NCBI RefSeq assembly: GCF_018918265.1
Contig: NZ_JAHLQC010000005.1
Location: 62,001-126,000, forward strand
Source of the DNA: Falcatimonas sp. MSJ-15
Lineage (GTDB): Bacteria > Bacillota > Clostridia > Lachnospirales > Lachnospiraceae
DNA: 64,000 nucleotides
Direction of reading: 5' to 3'
The position numbers and the translations under genes are program-made. How positions within the stretch are numbered: position 1 is the first letter of the stretch; each line of letters begins with the position of its first letter. A model generated the notes under the pieces. That model was not told the DNA's origin. It ran no database searches and was given only the letters and a program-made list of their open reading frames with translations. This document shows, one piece after another, positions 35,012 to 44,751 of this stretch.

Positions 35012-36934
35012 TTATTTTCTTTCTGTAAGAATGTTAGCAAACCACTTACCACTTTCTGATAAATCATTTAAAGTAAAGTTACCTGTCTTATTGCATGATG
35101 ATGAGATAAGTGCACTTGTCTCAGCTTTGTTTGAAAGATTCCAACATACATAACTTATATTGTTGCTGTCAAGGAATGAGATCCATTTTGAAGCTTCTGT
35201 AAAGTTATTGCCACCATTACCTGATGCATCACACATACCGAATTCAGATACGAATAATGGAAGACCATTATTTAATGCAGTCTGAGCTTTATTTCTTATA
35301 TTATCTGTATGTGTTGCAGCATAGAAGTGGAGAGCATACATAATATTAGATTCTCCAGTGATAGGATTTCTTGATACTTCATCAACATCCTGTGACCATG
35401 TTGGTGTACCTACGATGATGATAGCATCTTTATCATTAGCACGAATAATATCAATTATATCTTCTGCATAAGGTTTGATATCGTTATTCCATGAACATCC
35501 GTTAGGTTCATTACAGATTTCATAGATTACGTTGTCATAGTTAGCATATTTAGCTGACATTGTCTTGAAGAAATTAACTGCATCAGCTTTGTTAGTATTA
35601 GGGTTACCATCACCTAAGATATGCCAGTCGATTATTGCATACATGCCAAGCTGTGTAGCATAGTCAACACCATCGTAGATTAACTGATAGTTAGATGTTG
35701 AGAAGCCTGCATTCTTGTCACTGTACATAGCAAGTCTTACAACATTAGCACCGAAGTCTTCCCATGATGCAAAAGCATCTTTGTTATCATACTGTGGGAA
35801 CCATGCAAGACCATGTGTACTTACACCACGAAGCTGGAATTTGTCACCGTTTTTATCAACGATTGAAGTTCCTTTTACACTTAATTTACCATGGTTAGCA
35901 ACAGGTGTACCAGTTGTAGGTTTTACTGCAGGTGCAGCTGTTGGAGCTTCTGTTGGAGCCTGTGTAGGTTCATCTTTTTTAGCTTCAGTAGTAGCTTCAG
36001 TTGAAGAAGCTGTAGTAGTAGCTTCTGTTACTTTTTCATCTGCTTCATATTTTTTACCATCAACAGTTAAAGCTGATTCAAAGCTTTTAACTTCTTTGTC
36101 TGATGAGATAATGAAACCAATGTTGTCAATCTTAGAATTAACTGAGATTGATTTGTTATAATCAAAAGGTGTTACGTTAAGTATACCATTATTATATGTA
36201 TAGTTAGCACACCATCCCTGTGAAAAGCTGCCTTTTCCTGGAATAGTAATGTCTAATGACCAATTGTTAACTGTAGTGTTAGATTTGTTATCTATAACTA
36301 ACTGCATCTGATAGAAATAATCATTACCTGACTGCCATCTACCTGTAACATTGAGTGAATATGTAAGTCCGTCAGGAAGTGTCTCGCCTGATGATGATGT
36401 AGGTGCTTCTGTAGCAGCTTCAGTTGTTACTTCTTCAGCAGTATCTGTGCCGGCAGGTTCTGTTGTTACTTCACCTTTACCACATAATACATAAGTTTTG
36501 CCGTCTAATTTGACAGCTTCATAAGTTGGTGTATATGCTTTCTTTGAAGAGATAATACAGCCATATACTATTTCATTATTAGTATATATTGTCTTATTGT
36601 AGTCAAGTGGTGCTACAGTAAGTCTGTTACCTTCAATTGAGCCTTTTCCGCACCAGTCCTGATTAATCTTAGCACCATCTGGAAGATCAATATTGAATTC
36701 CCAACTGTTAATATTCTTAGATGAGCTATTCTTGATTGTAAGCTGTAACTGATAGTAATTCTCACCATTAGATTCCCAGCCGCCAACCTGAGTTACGCTT
36801 GCACTTACGCCATCCGGAAGAGTTGTATTACCTGAACCGGCGAATACATTAGTTGATACAGCAACACCTGTAATAACAATTAATGCAACGGCTAAAGCGA
36901 TGAGTGCACGAAATTTTTTGAGTTTTGCAACCAT
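35012..36934 (-). CDS. Secreted GH5 cellulase with two CBM2-like domains
   Basis: This extracellular endoglucanase has about 640 residues. The start chosen (complement of 36934) has GGAGG eight bases upstream; an earlier in-frame ATG at 36949 overlaps that site. A signal peptide ends near VFAG (about 33). Two CBM2-like cellulose-binding domains (about 38-150 and 185-300) each keep the pattern LPDG...W...DYNK. They are separated by Thr/Glu/Ala-rich linkers. The GH5 barrel (about 345-640) has RLAMYS, AIIDWHILGDGNPN, acid Glu476 (YEICNEPNG) and nucleophile Glu564 (LFVSEFG). It hydrolyses beta-1,4-glucan. Duplicate CBMs imply binding to crystalline cellulose, which is inference. Confidence 0.93.
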   Translation of the reverse strand: MVAKLKKFRALIALAVALIVITGVAVSTNVFAGSGNTTLPDGVSASVTQVGGWESNGENYYQLQLTIKNSSSKNINSWEFNIDLPDGAKINQDWCGKGSIEGNRLTVAPLDYNKTIYTNNEIVYGCIISSKKAYTPTYEAVKLDGKTYVLCGKGEVTTEPAGTDTAEEVTTEAATEAPTSSSGETLPDGLTYSLNVTGRWQSGNDYFYQMQLVIDNKSNTTVNNWSLDITIPGKGSFSQGWCANYTYNNGILNVTPFDYNKSISVNSKIDNIGFIISSDKEVKSFESALTVDGKKYEADEKVTEATTTASSTEATTEAKKDEPTQAPTEAPTAAPAVKPTTGTPVANHGKLSVKGTSIVDKNGDKFQLRGVSTHGLAWFPQYDNKDAFASWEDFGANVVRLAMYSDKNAGFSTSNYQLIYDGVDYATQLGMYAIIDWHILGDGNPNTNKADAVNFFKTMSAKYANYDNVIYEICNEPNGCSWNNDIKPYAEDIIDIIRANDKDAIIIVGTPTWSQDVDEVSRNPITGESNIMYALHFYAATHTDNIRNKAQTALNNGLPLFVSEFGMCDASGNGGNNFTEASKWISFLDSNNISYVCWNLSNKAETSALISSSCNKTGNFTLNDLSESGKWFANILTERK

Positions 36935-37122
36935 GTTTATAACCTCCATATTTTGAATAACGTGAATATTGATGTAAGTAATAGCATAACGAACATGCTA
37001 CGCATACTGATATCAATATCAAATGTCTGCGAGTTTCATGAATGTTACAGAAATATTACAAAAATATGACACACTTCTATAACATTATCCCAAAAAGCAA
37101 ATTTAAATGATATAGTCAATAA

Positions 37123-37249
37123 GTACTAAAAAACTAGTACCGGTTTCCTGGTTTTTACGGTGCTAAATTCCTAAGCTATAAAAAAACGCTTAGTGAGATG
37201 TTACGATAGTTTAATTTACATAATCATATCATATATCGGATTATGTAAA
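37123..37249. other. Structured intergenic region between cellulase and L,D-transpeptidase
   Basis: Four inverted repeats lie in 130 bp: GTACTA/TAGTAC (37123-37140), ACCG/CGGT (37139-37161), CCTAAGC/GCTTAG (37170-37193), and the perfect 11-bp pair TTTACATAATC/GATTATGTAAA (37215-37225 and 37239-37249). The first three could fold as a compact leader RNA of the cellulase on the minus strand. The last is more like an operator or terminator. I could not match any known riboswitch. The rest of 36950-37360 is AT-rich promoter-type sequence. Confidence 0.5.
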
Positions 37250-37360
37250 CCTGTAAATGATGAATATTGTGTTTTTTGTAAAAAATTGTAAGAAATCTTA
37301 AGAAAAAAATGGATTGACACTATACGCATATTGTAAGAAAATAGAGAAGATAAAATAGAA

Positions 37361-38998
37361 ATGGGGATTAGTGTAATGGTTAAGGAAGGTAAGAATAATA
37401 AAACCAAGATAATAACAGTAGTAGTTACAATTGCAATATTATTTGTATTGCTTGCATATTCAATGGTAGCTGTATATTTCAAAGATCGTTTTTTATTTGG
37501 AACAAAGGTTAATGGAATGAAAGTATCATGTAAGACAGTTAAACAGGTTGAAGATATGATTAGCAGCCAGCTGCTTGATTATTCAATTAAGATTAATGAA
37601 CGTAATGATAATAGTGAAGTGATATTTGGTTCTGATATAGGTCTTGAGAATACATTCGATGATACACTTAGTAATTATGTTAAAAAGCAGAATACAATAG
37701 GATGGATTGTATCATTATTCAAGAAGAAGGATGTAGAACTTGAAAAACTCATTGTATATGATAAGATGAAATATGAAGATGTTGTATCAGGACTTATGTG
37801 CCTTAGTGATGAGAGCAGAATAGTACAGCCTGTAGATGCACATATATCGGATTATTCTGATGGGCAGTATACAGTCGTACCACAAGAACAGGGTTCACTT
37901 GTTAATAAAGACAGGCTTAAAGAGACACTTGATTCAGCGATTTTGTCACTTAGTGAGGAAGTTGATATTGATGCAGCAGGCTGTTATGAAGCACCACAGA
38001 TTACATCAGAAGATGAGAATCTTAAGAATATATGTGATATACTTAATAAATATGTATCAGCAGATATCAGATATACTTTTGGTGATAAGATAGAGGAAGT
38101 TAATGGCGATATGATTAGTGAGTGGGTATCTTATGAAGATGGCAATGTTACACTTAATGATACTGCGATTGCTAATTATATTCAGAGTCTTGCAAGCAAA
38201 TATAATACAATATTTACAAATAGAAAATTTAAGACATCTTATGGACAGACTGTAACTGTAGAAGGCGGAGATTATGGCTGGTGGATGGATCAGATAACTG
38301 AATCACAGAAACTCAAAGATTCTATAATAGCAGGAGAACAGGTTACAAGAGAGCCGGAATACAAGCAGACAGCCGAGTCACATGGTGACAAAGATTATGG
38401 CAGTACATATGTTGAGATTAATATAACAGCACAGCATTTATATTTTTATGTTGATGGAAAGCTTATTATAGAGTCAGATTTTGTATCAGGAACAGAGACG
38501 AATGGACATGCAACTCCATCAGGTACATATTCGATAACATACAAGGAACGTGATGCAACACTTAATGGTGAGAATTATTCAACACCAGTATCATATTGGA
38601 TGCCATTTAATATGGATATTGGTCTTCATGATGCAGGATGGAGAAGTAAGTTTGGAGGATTTATATATCAGAAGAGTGGTTCACATGGATGTATCAATCT
38701 GCCACCGGATGTTGCAAAGACGATTTTCCAATATATAGAAAAAGGAGATCCTGTAATCGTATATAGACTTCCTGGAACAGAGAATAAAGAAGCACTTGCA
38801 CAAGAGAATGCAAAGAGTGTTATCGCACTTATTAAGGCAATCGGAGAAGTGACTCTTGAGAGTGAGAATGATATTAAGACAGCAAGAAGCAAATATGATG
38901 CACTTTCAGATACTGCGAAGAAGTATGTAACTAATATTGATACACTTGTTAATGCAGAAGAACAGTTAAAAGCACTTAAAGAGACTCCCGCACAGTAA
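37361..38998 (+). CDS. Membrane-anchored L,D-transpeptidase (YkuD) with PG-binding domain
   Basis: This 545-residue cell-wall enzyme has a single N-terminal membrane anchor (about 20-42). A large extracellular PG_binding_4-like region (about 50-330) contains TFGDKIEEVNGDMISEWVSY. The YkuD catalytic domain (about 350-475) has HATPSGTYSI, MPFNMDIGLHDAGWRSKFGG and the catalytic SHGCINLP cysteine. A C-terminal helical region (about 490-540) ends the protein. It would form 3-3 cross-links in peptidoglycan or attach proteins. An alternative start at 37376 (MVKEGK) has GGGG nine bases upstream; the choice shifts five residues. It is divergent from the cellulase. Confidence 0.9.
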   Translation: MGISVMVKEGKNNKTKIITVVVTIAILFVLLAYSMVAVYFKDRFLFGTKVNGMKVSCKTVKQVEDMISSQLLDYSIKINERNDNSEVIFGSDIGLENTFDDTLSNYVKKQNTIGWIVSLFKKKDVELEKLIVYDKMKYEDVVSGLMCLSDESRIVQPVDAHISDYSDGQYTVVPQEQGSLVNKDRLKETLDSAILSLSEEVDIDAAGCYEAPQITSEDENLKNICDILNKYVSADIRYTFGDKIEEVNGDMISEWVSYEDGNVTLNDTAIANYIQSLASKYNTIFTNRKFKTSYGQTVTVEGGDYGWWMDQITESQKLKDSIIAGEQVTREPEYKQTAESHGDKDYGSTYVEINITAQHLYFYVDGKLIIESDFVSGTETNGHATPSGTYSITYKERDATLNGENYSTPVSYWMPFNMDIGLHDAGWRSKFGGFIYQKSGSHGCINLPPDVAKTIFQYIEKGDPVIVYRLPGTENKEALAQENAKSVIALIKAIGEVTLESENDIKTARSKYDALSDTAKKYVTNIDTLVNAEEQLKALKETPAQ

Positions 38999-39097
38999 TA
39001 ATATTAACTGCGGACTAAAGGACTATTTACAAAATAGATATAGTTTGTTAGGATTGTACGATGATTCGGGAGAATGAGAGAATGAAAGGGTAATAAG

Positions 39098-39730
39098 ATG
39101 ATTGGTTTTTATAATTATACGGTAGTATTAACTTATGCAGGTTTTGTGTCAGCAGTTATGGGAATATGTATGGCTGCATCAGGTAATCCTGTAATTTCGA
39201 TAATATGTCTGCTTTTTTCAGGTTTTTGTGATATGTTCGATGGTAAGGTTGCAAGAACTAAAAAAGACAGAACAGATGCAGAAAAAAAGTTCGGAATTCA
39301 GATAGATTCATTAAGTGATCTGGTATGCTTTGGTGTATTGCCTGCAATGGTAGGATATGCAATAGGAATGAGAAGACCGATACAGATACTTGTTCTGTGC
39401 GTATATGTACTTAATGCACTTATAAGACTTGCATATTATAATGTTACAGAAGAAGAGAGACAAGCTAATACAAGTGAAGTAAGAGAATATTATGAAGGGC
39501 TTCCTGTTACAGCATCAGCACTTATAATTCCATTATTGTTCTGCTTGAGAATCTATTTTATACATTTTACACTTGCATATACAATAGTTCTTGGAATGAT
39601 TGCGATTGCATTTATAAGTCCGATTAAGATAAGAAAACCGGATATGAAGATGATGAAAATAATGGTTGCTGTTGGTATATGTGCAGTAGTATTTATAATC
39701 AAGACAATTATGAGACAGAAAGGGATTTAA
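39098..39730 (+). CDS. pssA: CDP-diacylglycerol-serine O-phosphatidyltransferase
   Basis: This 210-residue membrane enzyme carries the CDP-alcohol phosphatidyltransferase signature DG-x2-AR-x8-G-x3-D-x3-D, here MFDGKVARTKKD...FGIQIDSLSDLV (about 49-78). It has five or six further membrane segments. It makes phosphatidylserine from CDP-diacylglycerol and serine. The next gene encodes phosphatidylserine decarboxylase, which supports serine as the alcohol. GAAAGGGTAATAAG precedes the ATG. The stop is TAA at 39728-39730, three bases from the decarboxylase start. Confidence 0.9.
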   Translation: MIGFYNYTVVLTYAGFVSAVMGICMAASGNPVISIICLLFSGFCDMFDGKVARTKKDRTDAEKKFGIQIDSLSDLVCFGVLPAMVGYAIGMRRPIQILVLCVYVLNALIRLAYYNVTEEERQANTSEVREYYEGLPVTASALIIPLLFCLRIYFIHFTLAYTIVLGMIAIAFISPIKIRKPDMKMMKIMVAVGICAVVFIIKTIMRQKGI

Positions 39731-39732
39731 TC

Positions 39733-40590
39733 ATGCAAAAAAGACAGACAGTTTCACAACATAAAGCTAATCCCATACTTAGATTTTTATATGGTACATT
39801 TATAGGCAGAGGTATATTGAAGATACTTACACTTCCTATTATATCAAGAGCGGTGGGTCATATTTTAGATTCACCGCTTTCTGTGTGCCTGATACCTGGT
39901 ATGGTAAAGCGTAACAATATAGATCTTTCTGAATATGAAGATAAGAAATATGAATCTTTTAATGATTTTTTTACAAGAAAAATAAAAAGATCAAACAGAG
40001 AATTTGATAGGGAACCAAAAAGTTTTGTAAGCCCATGTGATGCAAAATTATCTGTATATAATATAGATGAAAAGAGTGTATTTAAGATTAAAGATTCATA
40101 TTATACAGTAGATGATCTGCTAGATGGCGATATATCAGCGCCAGAATATGAAGGTGGCCTATGTATGATATTCAGACTATGTGTAGATGATTATCACAGA
40201 TATTTTTATGTAGATGACTGTTATGAAGATGGTTACAGATTTATAAAAGGTGAACTTCATACAGTACAGCCGATAGCTTTTGAACATTATAATGTATATA
40301 AGAGAAATGCAAGAGAGTATACAGTTCTTCTTACAGAGAACTTTGGAACGATTATTCAGGTTGAAGTCGGTGCATTGTTAGTAGGTAAGATAAGTAACAT
40401 TCATAGTGGTGGTAAACAGTTAAGAGGTTATGAGAAGGGAAAGTTCGAGTTTGGAGGTTCGACAATAGTTCTTCTTGTTAAAAAAGATACAGTAATAATT
40501 GATGAGGAAATAGTTAATAATAGTAACAGTAATATAGAGACTGTTGTAAAAGCGGGGGAGAGAATTGGGAGAGTTAAAGAAAAAGTATAA
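39733..40590 (+). CDS. psd: Phosphatidylserine decarboxylase
   Basis: This enzyme of about 285 residues turns phosphatidylserine into phosphatidylethanolamine. The pyruvoyl-forming cleavage motif is FEFGGSTIVLL near the C terminus (the usual GS(T) site). A conserved histidine lies in VDDYHRYFYVD, with SPCDAKLSVY early and HTVQPIAFEHYNVYKRN in the middle. The ATG at 39733 is chosen because AGAAAGGG lies nine bases before it; upstream in-frame codons overlap pssA. It is coupled to pssA and overlaps the PAP2 gene by 26 bases. Confidence 0.92.
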   Translation: MQKRQTVSQHKANPILRFLYGTFIGRGILKILTLPIISRAVGHILDSPLSVCLIPGMVKRNNIDLSEYEDKKYESFNDFFTRKIKRSNREFDREPKSFVSPCDAKLSVYNIDEKSVFKIKDSYYTVDDLLDGDISAPEYEGGLCMIFRLCVDDYHRYFYVDDCYEDGYRFIKGELHTVQPIAFEHYNVYKRNAREYTVLLTENFGTIIQVEVGALLVGKISNIHSGGKQLRGYEKGKFEFGGSTIVLLVKKDTVIIDEEIVNNSNSNIETVVKAGERIGRVKEKV

Positions 40591-41197
40591 ATATGGTATA
40601 TTTCTTTTAAGTTTTTTAATAGGACATTCTGTAATATATTTTTTGCTACAGAAGTTTGTAACAAGATGGAATTATATAAGTCTGCCAATAGATTATAAGA
40701 TTCCTTTTGTGAAGTTTTTTGTAATACCTTATGTATTATGGTATGTATATGTGGTTGTTGTATTTTTATATCTGTTAATAGTATCAACTGAGGAGTTTAA
40801 GAAAGCTACATTATTATTTCTTATGGGTGATATACTAAGTCTTATGATATATATAATATATCCGACTGCGATTGATTTTAGACCGGATACAATAGAAGGC
40901 AGTGGTGCACTTTTAGAACTTGTAAGAGTGATATATATGAATGACAGACCTGTTAATGTATGTCCGAGTCTTCACTGTTATGTGTCACTTGTTATGAATC
41001 TTGCAATTTTAAAGACGCAATATATAACAGGTGTAAAAGGGATTATAATAAAGACAGCGTCAACTATTCTTGCATTTAGTATATGCCTTTCAACATTTTT
41101 TATAAAGCAACATTCGGTGATTGATTTTGTAGTAGCATTAATTATGGTTATATGCCTATATCCACTAGCTTATTTGAGAAAAAAACATAATAATTAA
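40565..41197 (+). CDS. PAP2-family phosphatase-like membrane protein
   Basis: This is a 210-residue protein with about five membrane segments. The PAP2 pattern is partly clear: VCPSLHCYVSL (C2-type motif with His) and FFIKQHSVIDFVVAL (C3-type His/Asp). The first motif is weak. It probably removes phosphate from a lipid such as phosphatidate, or transfers a head group. It starts with TTG at 40565, after GCGGGGGAGAGAA, inside the 3' end of psd, which indicates coupling with the phosphatidylethanolamine genes. The substrate is unknown. Confidence 0.75.
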   Translation: MGELKKKYKYGIFLLSFLIGHSVIYFLLQKFVTRWNYISLPIDYKIPFVKFFVIPYVLWYVYVVVVFLYLLIVSTEEFKKATLLFLMGDILSLMIYIIYPTAIDFRPDTIEGSGALLELVRVIYMNDRPVNVCPSLHCYVSLVMNLAILKTQYITGVKGIIIKTASTILAFSICLSTFFIKQHSVIDFVVALIMVICLYPLAYLRKKHNN

Positions 41198-41216
41198 AAT
41201 AAAGCTAAAAAACATA

Positions 41217-41245
41217 TTGACAATAGTACCTTCGAATATTATTCT
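41217..41245 (+). promoter_or_regulatory. Promoter of the second GH43 gene
   Basis: TTGACA (41217-41222) and TATTCT (41240-41245) are separated by 17 bp, about 70 bp upstream of the start codon. Confidence 0.65.
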
Positions 41246-41315
41246 ATACTTATAGTTTAGACAAATGTTTAATAATTAAGTATTTAGTTAAATAATTGAA
41301 TTCGGAGGTATTTTT

Positions 41316-42290
41316 ATGCAAGCACATATTAATGGGGAATTGAATAAATGGAATACACCTTTTATTATCCAAAGAGCAGATCCCTTTGTCACAAGAATAA
41401 ATGGAAAGTATTATTTTACAGCATCTGTGCCGGCGTATGATAAGATCATATTAAGATGTTCAGATACTCTTAATGGGTTAAAAGATGCGGGTGAAAGAGT
41501 TATATGGGAGAAGCATGTAAGCGGACCAATGAGCGAACATATATGGGCACCGGAACTTCATTATATTAATGGATGCTACTATATATATTTTGCAGCAGGT
41601 AAAGCTGAAGATATATGGGAGATAAGACCTTATGTACTGTGTTGTAAGGGAGATCCTATGAAGGATGAATTTGAAGAACTAGGAATGATGCAGCCTGCTG
41701 ATGAAGATGAGTTTTCATTTAAGGCATTTTCACTTGATGCGACAACTTTTGAAGTAAAAGGTGAGAGATATTTTGTATGGGCAGAGAAGACTGGCGTAGG
41801 CAAGATGGTATCTAATCTATATATTGCTAAGATGGATACTCCTAATAAACTTAAGACAGTACAAGTGCTTCTTACAACACCTGATTATGATTGGGAGCGA
41901 GTTGGATTCTGGGTTAATGAAGGTCCGGCAGTACTTATAAAAGATGATAAAATATATCTTACGTTCTCTGCAAGTGCAACAGGTGCCTGCTATTGTATGG
42001 GCTTATTAAGTGCTGATATTAATGATGATCTGTTAGATCCACATATATGGAGAAAAGAAAGATATCCGGTTCTTAAGACTGATTATGACAGAGGAATATA
42101 TGGACCTGGCCATAATTCATTTGTTAAAGATGAGAATGGTGATGATATATGTATATTCCATGCAAGAACATACGAAGAGATAAAAGGAGATCCATTAAGA
42201 GATCCGAATAGACATGCAATGCTTATGAGAGTAGAGTGGACTGATAGAGGTCCGGTATTTGATTATGATAATATAATAATGCAGATATAA
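41316..42290 (+). CDS. Cytoplasmic glycoside hydrolase family 43 protein (second)
   Basis: This 324-residue GH43 enzyme has no signal peptide. The family residues are recognisable: base Asp in QRADPFVTRI (about 24), modulating Asp in FSLDATTFEV (about 139) and acid Glu in WVNEGPAVL (about 203). A conserved GPGHNSFV lies near 268. Such proteins are usually alpha-L-arabinofuranosidases or beta-xylosidases acting on short oligosaccharides, which would fit breakdown of pectin side chains. It differs clearly from the other GH43 protein at 21357. GGAGG stands seven bases before the ATG. It is monocistronic. Confidence 0.88.
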   Translation: MQAHINGELNKWNTPFIIQRADPFVTRINGKYYFTASVPAYDKIILRCSDTLNGLKDAGERVIWEKHVSGPMSEHIWAPELHYINGCYYIYFAAGKAEDIWEIRPYVLCCKGDPMKDEFEELGMMQPADEDEFSFKAFSLDATTFEVKGERYFVWAEKTGVGKMVSNLYIAKMDTPNKLKTVQVLLTTPDYDWERVGFWVNEGPAVLIKDDKIYLTFSASATGACYCMGLLSADINDDLLDPHIWRKERYPVLKTDYDRGIYGPGHNSFVKDENGDDICIFHARTYEEIKGDPLRDPNRHAMLMRVEWTDRGPVFDYDNIIMQI

Positions 42291-42355
42291 TATATCCAAT
42301 ATAATTATTGTAGTTATTAAAACATATATTTGAAAATTTAATAATGTAATCTGAA

Positions 42356-42437
42356 AATTGCGTCCGGATTGATATGTGCCAACAAAAACACGCCTGCTAT
42401 ATTACTTTTGTTGATATATACCAATCCGGACGCAATT
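42356..42437. terminator. 82-bp stem-loop with perfect 16-bp arms
   Basis: AATTGCGTCCGGATTG (42356-42371) pairs perfectly with 42422-42437. Inside, CAACAAAA (42380-42387) pairs with TTTTGTTG (42406-42413). No U-run follows on either strand. It could be the GH43 terminator, a small RNA or a mobile palindromic element. The rest of 42291-42688 shows no gene. Confidence 0.55.
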
Positions 42438-42724
42438 AATATAGAACTTATGCGATTTTATATAATTTCATATTATTTTGTCTATGCTTTGGCTTATATC
42501 TGTTAATTGCTAAAAGCTCAAAGCCTATGAATTGTATTATAAGTTAAAAATTTCTGCTAAAGTATACAAAAATCTTAAAATGTAAAAAATTGGAAGTACC
42601 AATGAGTTGCAAATCGTTTAACAATATGTTAATCTTGTCCTAGAAATAATTATTTTGTAAAAAAAAGGAATAAATAACATTTTTTTACATGGCTAAGCCT
42701 TTTAGAAATGGAGATTTAAGAGTT

Positions 42725-43864
42725 ATGGAACAAAGAAGATGTACATATGATAAATGTGGTGGATGTATGATGTGTGAGAAGTCATACGAACAGACACTCA
42801 GAGAGAAAAAGAAGTATATAGAAGAACTTTTATCAAAATTCTGTAAAGTAAATGAGATTTCATCAATGTACTATCCTTATAATTACAGGAACAAGGTTCA
42901 TTCAACTTTTGGAAAAACACAAAAGGGTGGTATTACAACCGGTATATACAAGGAAGGAACACATGAGATTGTTCCCATTGATAAGTGTCTTATTAATGAT
43001 AAAAAGGCAGATGAAATAATTCTTACAATCAGAAATTTAGCTAATGAATTCAAGATGCAGGCGTATGATGAAGACAGACATACAGGTCTTTTAAGACATG
43101 TCATGGTAAGACGTGGTGCGTCAAGCAGGCAGATAATGGTAGTTCTTGTTACACCGACAGAGAATTTCCCTTCAAGAAAAAATTTTGTAGCCAAACTGCT
43201 TGAATTACATCCGGATATAACAACGGTTATACAGAGTATTAATCCTGCAGCTACAAGTATGGTACTTGGTAATTATGAGAAAGTGTTGTACGGAAAAGGA
43301 TATATAGAAGATACGCTTATGGGATATACATTTAGAATCTCAGCGAGATCTTTTTATCAGGTTAACAAATCTCAGACAGAGATGCTATACAAGACAGCTA
43401 TTAATGGGCTTGGTCTTACAGGAAAAGAATCAGTAATTGACGCATATTGTGGAATAGGAACTATATCACTGGCAGTAAGTAAGAATGCAAGATATGTAAT
43501 AGGTGTTGAACTTAACTTAGAAGCTGTTAAAGATGCTAAAGAGAATGCAAAGCGAAACAATATTAAGAATGTCAGTTTCTTCTGCGATGATGCAGGTGAT
43601 TATATGCTTGAGCTTGCAAGCGAGGGAAAGAGGATTGATGCAGTGATAATGGATCCACCAAGAAGTGGCAGTACTACACAGTTTATGGATTCAGTAGTAC
43701 GAATGTCTCCAGATAAGATAGCTTATATATCATGCAATCCAGAGACATTAGCAAGAGATCTTAATTATTTTACAATAAAAGGTTACAGAGTTAAGGAATG
43801 TACACCGGTAGATATGTTCGGTTTTACAAAACATGTTGAAGTTGTATGTATATTAACGAAATAG
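42725..43864 (+). CDS. 23S rRNA uracil-C5 methyltransferase, RlmD/TrmA family
   Basis: This is a SAM-dependent RNA m5U methyltransferase of about 379 residues. It opens with an iron-sulphur-type motif CTYDKCGGCMMC and lacks the TRAM domain of longer members. The methyltransferase part has SFYQVNKSQTEMLY, motif I DAYCGIGTISLAV, motif DPPRSGST, and the catalytic cysteine in ISCNPETLARDL. Two starts are possible: ATG 42689 has no nearby ribosome site, whereas ATG 42725 has GGAG about 12 bases upstream. Its exact target base (U747, U1939 or another) is not shown. Confidence 0.88.
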   Translation: MEQRRCTYDKCGGCMMCEKSYEQTLREKKKYIEELLSKFCKVNEISSMYYPYNYRNKVHSTFGKTQKGGITTGIYKEGTHEIVPIDKCLINDKKADEIILTIRNLANEFKMQAYDEDRHTGLLRHVMVRRGASSRQIMVVLVTPTENFPSRKNFVAKLLELHPDITTVIQSINPAATSMVLGNYEKVLYGKGYIEDTLMGYTFRISARSFYQVNKSQTEMLYKTAINGLGLTGKESVIDAYCGIGTISLAVSKNARYVIGVELNLEAVKDAKENAKRNNIKNVSFFCDDAGDYMLELASEGKRIDAVIMDPPRSGSTTQFMDSVVRMSPDKIAYISCNPETLARDLNYFTIKGYRVKECTPVDMFGFTKHVEVVCILTK

Positions 43865-43889
43865 TATGGTATGAGAATGGGAGAAAGTT

Positions 43890-44708
43890 ATGAAGACAAT
43901 ATTAATCATAATTATGATATTGCTTATGTTATCAGGTTCATATCTGTTACTTATAATGCCAAGAGTGAATGGTGGACCGGACAGAAGTCCATTTATGGAG
44001 CATTATTATGCACACAGAGGGTTTCATGACAATAATACAGATGCACCGGAGAATTCAAAACCGGCATTTAAGGCTGCTGTTGCAAATGGTTATGGAATAG
44101 AATTAGATGTGCTTATTACTAAAGATAATATTCCGGTTGTATATCATGATGAGAAGATACAAAGAGGTCTTAAACAGCCGGGATATATATGGGATTATAC
44201 ATATGATGAACTTATGCAATTTGAACTTTTTAATTCTAAGGAAAGGATACCAAAACTTAAGGAAGTATTAGATATAGTTGATGCTAAAGTACCACTTATA
44301 GTCGAGATAAAGTGTGAAAATGGTAATACAAAAGTATGTGAAGAAGCATATAGAGTACTAAAAGATTATAAAGGAGTATATTGTATAGAATCTTTTCATC
44401 CACTTGCAGTGAGATGGTTTAAGAAGAATGTGCCACATATTTTAAGAGGTCAGCTTGCTAGTGATTTTTATAAGTCAGGAGATAAAAGACCATATATGTT
44501 TGTGCTTGGACATCTTATGTTCAATTTTCTTGGAAGACCGGATTTTATATCTTATGACTGTCAATATCCGGATGAATTGTCAGGAAGAATATGCAAAAAG
44601 TTATTCAAGAGTCTTCCGGTAGCATGGACGATACGTTCACAACAGAAACTTGATGAAGTGAAAGACAAATTTGCTTTGTTTATATTTGAAGGTTTTAGAC
44701 CGGTATAG
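43890..44708 (+). CDS. Glycerophosphodiester phosphodiesterase
   Basis: This 272-residue enzyme hydrolyses glycerophosphodiesters to glycerol-3-phosphate and an alcohol. An N-terminal hydrophobic segment (about 1-20) suggests a membrane anchor or export. The GDPD barrel shows YYAHRGFHDNNTDAPENSKPAF with the catalytic His and Glu, GIELDV and VVYHD, and LIVEIKCE. The C terminus has AWTIRSQQKLDEV. GGGAGAAAG precedes the ATG. It begins 25 bp after the methyltransferase stop and may share its transcript. A role in recycling phospholipid head groups is consistent with the nearby lipid genes. Confidence 0.9.
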   Translation: MKTILIIIMILLMLSGSYLLLIMPRVNGGPDRSPFMEHYYAHRGFHDNNTDAPENSKPAFKAAVANGYGIELDVLITKDNIPVVYHDEKIQRGLKQPGYIWDYTYDELMQFELFNSKERIPKLKEVLDIVDAKVPLIVEIKCENGNTKVCEEAYRVLKDYKGVYCIESFHPLAVRWFKKNVPHILRGQLASDFYKSGDKRPYMFVLGHLMFNFLGRPDFISYDCQYPDELSGRICKKLFKSLPVAWTIRSQQKLDEVKDKFALFIFEGFRPV

Positions 44709-44751
44709 AACAATTTTTTATATAAGAATCGGAGAATGAGTGGAGGAAGAA

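Noticed and set aside
36950-37200. Cyclic-di-GMP riboswitch upstream of the cellulase
   Set aside because: A GGAAAC loop and a CCTAAG motif are present, but on opposite strands, and the conserved core of class I or II is missing.
39679-39732. Upstream start of psd inside pssA
   Set aside because: No ATG or ribosome site supports it, while the ATG at 39733 has AAAGGG at normal spacing.
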